From Parastagonospora avenae f. sp. tritici 18332-5 (taxonomy: Eukaryota; Ascomycota; Dothideomycetes; Pleosporales; Phaeosphaeriaceae), in assembly GCA_022559985.1 (NCBI GenBank), contig JAFJTR010000009.1:124001-188000 (forward strand): a DNA stretch of 64,000 nucleotides, in the 5' to 3' direction. Positions 55,472 through 64,000 of this stretch are shown here, one piece after another. Within the stretch, counting starts at the first letter, position 1. Every line of letters starts with the position of its first letter. Made by a program: the position numbers and the translations under genes. The notes under the pieces were generated by a model. It did not search any database, was not told where the DNA came from, and saw only the letters and a list, made by a program, of their open reading frames with translations.

Positions 55472-56799
55472 CGGTATGCCTCCGACACGGCAGCACTTCC
55501 TCGTAGACCTTCGTAATGGGCCGCATCAAGCAAGTAAGAATTGCACATTACAACATCTTGGAGGGTAGATGGCAGCCTGGCACAGCCTCAGATCAGTGCT
55601 AATCCTCCACTCACGTGGCCTTCGAGACCGTTCTAGCGAGCATCTCAACGCTTCAACAAGATCGACACGACCTATGATAGAAAGCGTCGAATCCCAACAT
55701 AGGAGCCTCGATCGTGCGTCTTGTCATCAAATCGAAGCACCCTGCATCCGCTATCCGTTCACCTCCGTGCGCCTGTGCCCTGCCCGTCTTAATTTTACAA
55801 ACACCCGTCCTTGGCCGTCTCCAGACTAGCTCACATCGCAGGGCGCAAGCCGGCTCAATAGTCCCCGTCAAGCCAGACTACTGCACACTACACCCACAGT
55901 ACGCAGACGACGTGCATGTGTTGGGCCTGGTGGGACCTGTGATTTGCTGACGACCTGAACTGGCTGCGTCCATCATCATAAAGTGCTGCAGGCAGTGCAT
56001 GTGGAGGTGCCCAGCCGCGGAGGCTTGGTGGGCCTTGCGTCTCCCTTGGTTGGTTGCTGACTTCGATCTTGCACAAATGCTGGTATGTTTTGGGACACCC
56101 GCACGGGGTTGGCAAGGTTTATAGCAGGAGTTGCGCAGCGTTGACGGGTCGTCGTGTCACCTTGCGTAGCCAGGGTCGGTTAGTCGGGCATAGATGCGGG
56201 ACTTTAGAGTTTAAGGTGAAATGGAAGGCCAGCGAGAGTGTTATGGAGCAGAGGAGAAGGATACAGAAAGGGCGAATTTTGATGTTGTTTGCGGGACGCT
56301 TTGCAGCCATTGTTGCAGTGCCCTTTGTGTATCTTTTTGATTGATTTCGACCACCGAAAGTGCTGTCCTTTGCGATCTCAACTACGTTACAGTTTGAGCT
56401 TTGCTCTGGTATCTCTTGAATGAATAATGAAAGCCCATCGAAGGCAACGAACAGCTGCGTTCGTTATCGCTACAACTCCGTGCCCACGCGCAATAACCCA
56501 ACCCCCAATCGTGAATGGAATATGGACATACAACCAGACCCATATGCCATCAAGGCATCGATCTGCTCAAGTTAAATACAATATACCAGCGAGATGTGGC
56601 TGGCTAAATCTAGGTCCAGGAGAATTTGGTATCCTGGTTGCTCTATTTTGTAACGCCGAAAGAACAAGACCGCACCAACACCTTACAAAACTCGACACCG
56701 ATATCATGTCGTCGTGACTTTTGACGCAAGGAAACAATAAACACAGCATGGAGAAGCGTAATCAAAAAGAAAAGCGCCGTGTCGTCGTAAAGGCAAGAC

Positions 56800-58170
56800 T
56801 TAATAGACGTGGACAGGCTGGGCCATCATGGAGGGCTGGAATGACACATGCTTGACAATGTTGGCCGCCTGAATGAAAGGCTGGAACCACGTGTTGCCTG
56901 CAGGCGGAGGTGAAACGTATGTTGGCTGAGGAACCCGGGAAGAAAATTTGTGAACCGGGGTCGGGGAAACATCTCGGTAAGAGGATGTAGACGAGGCTGA
57001 AGAAGCTGAAGAAGCTGACGAGCAGGAAGAGAACACAGAGTCGTTGTCCGAGTCCGAGCTGCCTGAAGAGGTTGAGTGTTGGAAGGGAGCAGGCGAGTAG
57101 GCTGGGCCGGGAAGAGGTGCGACAGATGGGATGGATGGAACCTGGTAGCATCCGTTGAACACGTGGTCGTGCGCATAATCCACCGGACTGAATGGGGGAG
57201 AAGGAAGTGGTGATGAGGCGGCTGACCTCGATGGCGAGAATGAGGGGCAACGAAGGATCATCTCACGAATTTCAGGTATGGTCGCTCTTTTCGCTGGATT
57301 GAAATCGAACATCCTTTGGAGTAGAGCATCCAACTCGAGTGAGATAGGTAGGATGGAGCGCAGGAACTTCGGATCCTTCATAAACGCACGGAAAGTGCTG
57401 TCCTCGAAAGAAGCACGCTTCCAAGGGTTGCGTCCACAAGTCAAGTTGACAAGCATGACACCTAGACTCCACACGTCATTGGGCGCCGAGGCGTAACATG
57501 AGTAAGCCTTTGGTGCTGATGTTTGACATTCTATCCCAAATTAGCACGTGACTCATCTCGAGTCGAGAACTGGGCACCTACCAGGTGACATGTAGAACGT
57601 GGAGCCGCATCCAAAATCCGAGGTGACGTGGTCAGTGGTGGCAAGTCCAAAATCAGCGAGTTTGCATGTCATGCCCTGGTCGGTGACCAAGACATTTTCC
57701 GGCTTTAGGTCCCTGTGGTAGATTCCAATGGAATGGCAGTACTCAACGGCGTCCAAAATCTGGAGGAAAGCTCGCTTGATCAGGTCATCGTTGCCAACAT
57801 ACTTGCCCTGCTCAGTGATGTTCGAAAACAAATCACCTTCTGGGCAGTATTCCATGACGACATAGGTGCAGTCAGGGGCGTCCATAATCTTGACCAGTGA
57901 GACTACATTGGGATGAGCACCGGCCTGGTGATGAAGCTGAATTTCCCGTTGCTGGAACTTCCGTTGGCGAGGCTCAAGCCCTACTTTGTTGAGTGCCTTC
58001 ACAGCATATGGGATGCTGGTTTGGATGTCAACCGCTGTGTAGACAACACCGTAGGCTCCTACTCCAAGGATTCCAGTCAGTTGTAATCTTCCAGCAAGGA
58101 CTTGTCCTAGTCGGTCTTCCGGCGTACAGAATCCATTGTGAGTAGGAGATGCTGGTGGCGTCGGGTACAT
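56800..58170 (-). CDS. serine/threonine protein kinase, Ran1/Ksp1-like
   Basis: Minus-strand exons 57582-58170 and 56800-57530 give 439 aa; the 51-nt intron (GTAGGT, branch GTGCTAAT, acceptor ATAG) joins FYMSPE in phase. Kinase landmarks: glycine loop GVGAYG (36-41), Lys58 in YAVKAL, HRDLKPEN (Asp154), DFGLA (Asp173), SPE 195-197, DVWSLGVMLVNLTCGRNPW, FNPAKRATIPEI. The kinase ends near 300; the rest is Ser/Pro-rich, with a poly-Ser/Ala stretch coded by GCTTCTTCA-like repeats. It fits the fungal Ran1/Pat1-Ksp1-Sks1 group that links nutrient state to growth and morphogenesis; substrates are unknown. An in-frame extension to 58230 starts with TTG, so the ATG at 58170 is preferred. Confidence 0.9.
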
Positions 58171-61100
58171 GCTGAGATGGGAGGAAGAAGAAGAAAGTCC
58201 TCGTAGGTCCAGTGAAGGCCTCAAGGACAATGTTAGAGTATCTGGGAGAACAAGAAGATTATTCTAAGTGGATTGTGTCGAAGGTCCTGGATGAAATTTC
58301 AGGTTTGAGGAGCGTATTGTAGCAGCGAAGTTGCCTTGGCACCGGTATCAAGCTTGGTCAGGTGACCGGCTCTGAGTCAAAGATGTACAGTGGGTACAAA
58401 GGGTGGCGAGGCTTGGGCGTGCACAAGGTCGATAGAGAACGATGAATACGACTTCAGCGAAGGAGTGTGGGAAGGAGGTAGAGGTATTTGGAGGTGATGG
58501 TGGTGATGATGGTGAGGCGGGATTGCTGGTATGATGTATGTCGGTCAATGAACACGGCTGGGTACCAGTGATAAAAGAGAGGCGGCTTCAAAGGGAACCC
58601 TTCTAGGTATTGGCTCAAATAAGGAGCCAGGATCCACACCATCTGTAAATACCGACTAGGGTGGTGCATGCCAGCGGCGCTCACGGAAGACACTAGACAG
58701 CTTTCAGGAAGCGGCGACTGTGAGGGATGCAGGAGCCACCGGGCCTTTGCCTAGTCCGTCCTAGCACATTTTCACCAAGGAGCGATACCCATGTCATGGT
58801 CCACACACCCACACGAATCCGCCAACGAATCAGTGGGCTGTCATCGGTGGCACGACAAGGGCACAAAGACCAGAACTCAACCACAGGACGCGGGGCGTTG
58901 CCTGCAGCCTGCTACGAAAGCCGTAGTGCAGCAAGCCATGCGCGAGAAGAGCGAGACCTGAGCCTTCGGCCCACTTCGCTCCACAAGCGCTCGTCGTTGC
59001 ACACGAGAAGGCTTAGTCGGCTTGAAATTCGCCCCCCAGTCACCGGCGCAATGAAGGCGGCCGCACCTCGCCCTAAACAGAAGGCTGAGGTGCGGTCATG
59101 CCGGCTAGCTCCCTCTGGCTGACGACGTCTCCGAGTGCACTGGGCGCACGGGCTGGGTTCGACGAAAAGCAGGGCGGCAGAGGACGATCTCGTAACGCCT
59201 GCGAGTCTCTGACTCCGAAGCGGCCAGTAGGGCTTGTCTGCCGTCTGCCTGAACCTGGGTAGCTTTGGTGGCTCAGATTCAGTTTCGGGTGGGTTTCGTA
59301 TTTTGCGGCGGTTCAAAGTCGAAAGCCTGTTGCCCTCCCAATAACAAATCGTCCAATATTACCGCGTCTTGCACCTATTGAGGTTGGGCGAGCTGGTGCT
59401 GCCAGCCTCCAAAACAAAGCGCCAAAAGGACGTTGGCGAACACCCCGTGGAAGTGAAGCTGGACCCCGGATGGTCTGTGTCCGTATCTATTGGTCACATT
59501 TTGACCTCGACCACTGCCTCTGAGTAATGCCCAGCTTGAACTTCATTGGATGTTCGTGAAAATTTTCGAGAAAAACGTATCTCGTGATTCGCCAATCATG
59601 TATTGGGCCGGCCACCCAACCGTCGGCGCAATGTCGCAAGCCCAACTAACGTGTGACTGTATGAGTTGGCGTTCTGCGCATCTCTCGACAGGCGGATCAT
59701 CGTCTGCTGCATGCTCACTATCTGGACCTTGCGGCATGATCTCGAAAGACTCCTGGCTATCTCATGGTGCCTCGATGAAGCAGTCTACTGGCCCGTATTT
59801 TCGTTAACGGCAAGCGACATGCAGCATCTAGTGCGTGTTTGTCGTCATCCGTGCAGACCAAGCTCTGCGCGTCCCACAGCCTAAAATTGAAGAGCGGGAG
59901 TTGAGCAATGACCCAACGATTGCCTGAAAGAAATTGCCAACGGCACACTGGCCCCTGCGAGCGGTTCGTTAGCTTTCAAGATGAGAACCGCTTCCAGGGG
60001 CGTGGAAATGTGTGGTTTGGATGGGCAATTGAGCCGCTTCGAGTGGTATCCGCTCCATACATAGATGGCGCTTCTTTAGGCTGACCGCGCGTAAGTAGCT
60101 GCCAATAGACGGGGCTCTGCTATTCGCGCGTCGTCACGCCTCAAAACAAATCGACTGCAGCCGGTCTTGGGAGATATTGGTATCCATCATTGTGGACTTG
60201 ATGCATGTCTGTAATAGCTCGAGCAGTCAGTGGAGACGCTGTCGAATCTCACATCTTCACCGCCAACTGGCCCCAGGATCGCCAAGATCATGCTAGTCTG
60301 CTTAAGGACTAGCTCAATCCTCTCACAATGGGCCTCATGTTTGGCTGCCACGGAGGCCACCGGCCCTCCAACATTAGGTCATATGTTCTTGTGTGACATC
60401 GAAAGACTCAAGAGATCTACAGCATGACAAGAAAGATCTGGAAAACCTCGTGCTTCATGATTGACTCCGCTTGTGGGCTCCAGACCGTGAGAAAGTGCAG
60501 CAACGTGGCGCTCTTCGGTTCGCCAGCAACATGAGACGATCGCCCAATGACGCAGAGGATCATCTCGAGGCATTCACTGTGAGCTGCGTCTGACCTATTC
60601 CAGACTCTGCTGGTCCGCTCAGTGGTCTACCAATCACATGCCATGGCCGCACGTCAGCCTCTCTCGTGTTGCGCTGTTGCAACGCGTGTGGCAACCCTTA
60701 CGTTCTCCCGGCAACTGCCACCATGCTCACAAAGTCACACAGCAAGTGCAGCCGCTCTGTGACGCCACTGCTCGATGCCAATACTTTCCCCTTCCAATGA
60801 TTGGTTAGAAGTGGCGGCCCCAAAAATGCCCAAGTCGGTCCGAACAATCTAAAACAGATATCACGAACAACAACGTTTCGCGGACGTTTGCCAATGCGAG
60901 CATCATACCAAACCCACCAACTTTATGGTCATCTCATTCATGCCTTGAACAGAGACCCGCCTTTTCGGGTCATTGCCCGTTGTGAGAAATGGAAGATTCC
61001 TTGGGCCGCCCTGGGTTGTTCGTCCACTCAATTCGCGTCCACCTGGACCCTTGTTTTGGTTGCGGTACAGGTACGGTAGACAGCATCATGCTTGACAGCG

Positions 61101-64000
61101 GAATGATGCAAGGACCCTGCGTTTTATCATGATGTGCTGAAGCCTCGAGCTGCAATCCTGTCATGTTGCAATGTGGGCATCATTGTGTTGGTTGGGCATA
61201 GATCGACTGCCACATTACACAGTAGACTACCAAAGATCAACAACGCTGAATGAGAAACAAGACAACACCTGCGTGCAGTTAGTCCCATTAGCCACCCGAG
61301 GAATTTCCCGACATTGAGCCAAGAGTTTTTCGGTGCAATTTGAAGTCCGCCATAATCTTTCCACGAGCAAATCTAAATCTCGAACGATCTCAACCTTGTC
61401 TGGGACCCGACCATGTGCAACCTTCTGCGTAGTTTCAGATCGCCGCTGATGGTGCCTGTTCGGCCGAGTAGAGTTATACTAGCCCTCCCGCGTAGTATTT
61501 GCAACTTTCGAATTATCTGGGAGATATGCAGTGAGCGAAATGTTCCTGTTCCGGCATTGACTGGGCCATTTCACGCTGCATACAATGGCACCAGAAGCTA
61601 TGCACCAGTCTGTCGACATGCAGCCATTTGTGATACATCTGGCTTAAGTATCTGGGTCTCTTTTTCTCGAGATGGCATGTGACATTGAGTGCTCCGCGAA
61701 ATGATATTGCACTGGCGGATAATACTTCGTAAGGGCCGGCACTTTAGCAATCTCACCAGCTACAGCTTACGTGCAGACACAGGTTTTTGGTTCAAAGGCT
61801 GTCGAACGACAACATATCCTGGAACGCCTGTTCCAAGTGGCGTATTTTTGTAAGTTCATGCAAGACACATGTGTTTGCACGAAAGCGTACAACTACCTTC
61901 GGCCACCTCCAAAGTTCCGGAAGCCAAACCTCACGCGCTTAAGGCCGGCGGCTGGCTGTACAAACATGGCCACGGGCCCACAGCTAACCGCCGCTCAGGC
62001 GTTCCCGGTCATCATCAACAAGCTCGAAACAAACTCAGTTTGAAACAAGCTTGACGCTGGTGAAGTGGCGCAGAAACTCCGGATCCTATCAGCTGACGAT
62101 GGACTGCAGACTCAACCATTATTATGGACGTCGCTAGCCAGGCAAAGGAATACTATTACGCCGCCAACAGAGTATGCTTCCCGCTCGCATAATAGATCAG
62201 GTCCGTTGTCCGGTCTCCGAGATTGGACGTTGGCGTCTTGTGGGGTAGCCTAAGAAAAGGTCATCGTGGCGAGGTCGTCAAGGCGGCTGCATTGCTGTCA
62301 GCCTCATCATCACAACCCGATCCGACGAATGAGGACGGTAGCTCACCGAGAAGCAGTGGAGTATAAACGCTCGTGGCAGTGCAATTGCGGCGAAGCTTAG
62401 GAACACGATGCGTACCCTGGTGCGCTTTCTTTAGGCGAAACATCAACTCACCAACACCGCGGTCCCATATAACAGCAGCCACCACGTTGGAACGAACGGG
62501 CGCATGCGACCTTGTCATTCATTGATCGTAACCGCTCGTGACAGCTGCACAATTGAGGCACGCTCAAGCTTTTACCCACAACGGTGTGCAGGCTGTATGC
62601 GAGGACCATGCTTCACACGAAGCCGTGCGCTAAGAATACTTGGAACACATCGATACGGCCTCGTAGTCCGCGTCACGCTTCGGACGCTTCGTAACGCTGG
62701 TGGCTCATGTAAGAATGCGGCGAGCTCCTTCGTCATCGGTGGCGTATCGCATATGCGAAGCATACATCCAACAACACCAACCCCCGAGGGGAAGGATCGC
62801 GAGACCCGGAAGGACGCAAGGGCATATTTTTCTTGGTTATTTGACTAAGCATGTCAGAACGCCCATAGGAGCGGCAAGGCCACCGATGTTTGACGAATGA
62901 TCACACCCTTCCTGTTCCATGATACCCAATGCAATAGCGCGGTGGATCTGATGCGCGTATGTTGGAAGATTGCGAGCTGTGCAGTCCGCGTTGGAAACCT
63001 TTTGATGCTATTTGGAGGCTTGTGTTGTAAATTCGCCGACCTGATCCGCCTAAATCTGATCTACAGTAATCTTTTTAACCCTTCATCGCAAGCTATACAC
63101 GATTCGGAAGTGTTTACTTAGCTGCCCAGAGCGCGAGCGAAGGGTTCTTTCGTGAGCTAGTGTAGTTTCTCGATCGTGTTATCGGCCTCTTAGGCGGTAT
63201 GACCTAGGACAATGGGCACTGAATTCAATCCAGGAGCAGAATACCTATGGTAGCATCCCCTTTGATCGTTTTGCTGTGGTTAGTGCGAGATGGTCTTGTC
63301 CCTCGCGCCAAAGCGCTAGCTAATGCTTAACTCTGGAATAGGATCAGTGGGACTACTCCAAGCCCTCAGAGCAAGATCAAGACCACCGTAACGCGCTTGC
63401 CAAAAAGTGTCTGGCAATGACCCACTGTGGGCGACAAGTACGTTGCTGTTGTGATTTCGATGAGACCCACAGCTCATCGTGCAAAACAACATGCTCAATC
63501 ATTTGAGAAAAAGATGCTGACCGTATGTCTACTTATATCCAAACTGGGTCGTCCACGGTCCATACGGCCCGCAACCGGCAGACACACCTTTTCCGGCGAC
63601 ACAAGAACATATGGCTCGGGTGCTGGCTCAACATCAGACTATCATAAAGCGCAATGTGTTTTAGTATCTACTCGGTCATTTGCATAGGCTTTTGTGGGTT
63701 CGCACCTGCTATACACCCAACCTTCAAGACGGATGGGAAATCTTTATTGCAACTGGCTTTGGGACTACAGGAAATCCAGGTGAGCGTTATCTCGTACTCG
63801 ACAACGAAACCTACACGACGGCTGTAGCGAATACTGGACCAAAGTCTTTTGACGTCGGCCATTACTTCCGGACTTCGAGACCATGACCACGATCTCCGCC
63901 CAGAAGTAATTTTCGACGGCTGCGAGGGACACGACGAAAAAGGGTACGAAGCACCTCATAATGCGGGACATCTGAAGAGCAAGTGATCTACTTGATCGAT
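58171..64000. other. gene-poor region to window end, 5.8 kb
   Basis: The first ~500 bases are the kinase promoter. Beyond that I see no domain, no transposase or reverse-transcriptase motif, no telomere repeat and no array. All ORFs are under 140 codons and overlap others. A coding-like stretch near 63695-63886 (plus strand, DGWEIFIATGFGTTGNPGERY) may be one exon of an unrecognised gene. Confidence 0.5.

Larger units (their letters stand above)
51378..56799. other. gene-poor region, 5.4 kb
   Basis: No known domain on either strand. Many ORFs under 130 codons overlap each other. The only longer frames are a possible broken ORF at 52126-52575 and a 239-codon frame at 54752-55471, both listed separately, plus a short direct repeat at 53703-53755. 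Composition is not visibly A/T-rich, so this is not an obvious RIP-eroded transposon block. Confidence 0.55.

Noticed and set aside
58727..59316. Overlapping 131- and 134-codon ORFs on opposite strands
   Set aside because: They overlap each other, lack domains, and have random-like composition.
1..64000. CRISPR arrays, insertion sequences, operons, telomere repeats
   Set aside because: None visible; this is eukaryotic DNA and no repeat array or transposase motif was found.

Overview
The window is nuclear DNA from a filamentous ascomycete (Pezizomycotina), probably a dothideomycete. The reasons are short introns (mostly 43-84 nt, GTRNGT donors, CTAAC/CTGAC-like branch sites), about 24 gene models in mixed orientation without operons, and typical family content: a HET-domain gene, a PTH11/rhodopsin-like membrane protein, a fungal-specific transcription factor, a cysteine-rich DUF7871-type protein and a mitochondrial acetolactate synthase. 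Class and genus cannot be fixed from sequence reading alone. All exon boundaries were placed by eye from splice signals, reading frame and family conservation.

Layout. 0-12 kb holds conserved housekeeping genes: HAD hydrolase (+), an unidentified conserved protein (-), an SR140-like U2 snRNP protein (+), a DUF7918-like nuclear protein (+), a TRAPPC12-like TPR protein (-), and acetolactate synthase ILV2 (+), the last two divergent across 359 bp. 12.5-16 kb is looser, with a 185-aa orphan, a 131-aa small secreted cysteine protein and a short one-TM ORF. 17-31 kb returns to conserved genes: AIM6-like phosphodiesterase, an EF-hand MscS channel, a YggS/PLPBP PLP protein, a secreted aldose 1-epimerase and SIP5. 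31-36 kb is accessory in character: a PTH11-like receptor candidate, an orphan ORF and a decayed HET gene. 36.5-47 kb is conserved again: a basic/coiled-coil nuclear protein, OXLD1-like mitochondrial protein, DPM3, a SmgGDS-like armadillo protein, the metallothionein-like protein and AP-2 alpha. 47.7-51.4 kb has a NADAR-domain gene interrupted by an in-frame TAG and a transcription factor with only half of a Zn2Cys6 cluster. 51.4-64 kb is almost empty except for a Ran1/Ksp1-type kinase at 56.8-58.2 kb.

Functional themes are the usual dispersed eukaryotic ones: secretory pathway and endocytosis (TRAPPC12, DPM3, AP-2), mitochondrion (ILV2, OXLD1-like, AIM6-like), RNA processing (SR140), and sensing (MscS, PTH11-like, kinase, SIP5). 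I see no biosynthetic cluster, CRISPR array, recognisable transposase or convincing tRNA. The most interesting points are the nonsense codons in otherwise well-preserved accessory genes (NADAR, HET), the secreted cysteine protein, the 12-cysteine metal-binding candidate, the half zinc cluster, and a valine at the classical sulfonylurea-site proline of ILV2. No clearly new multi-gene system is visible.
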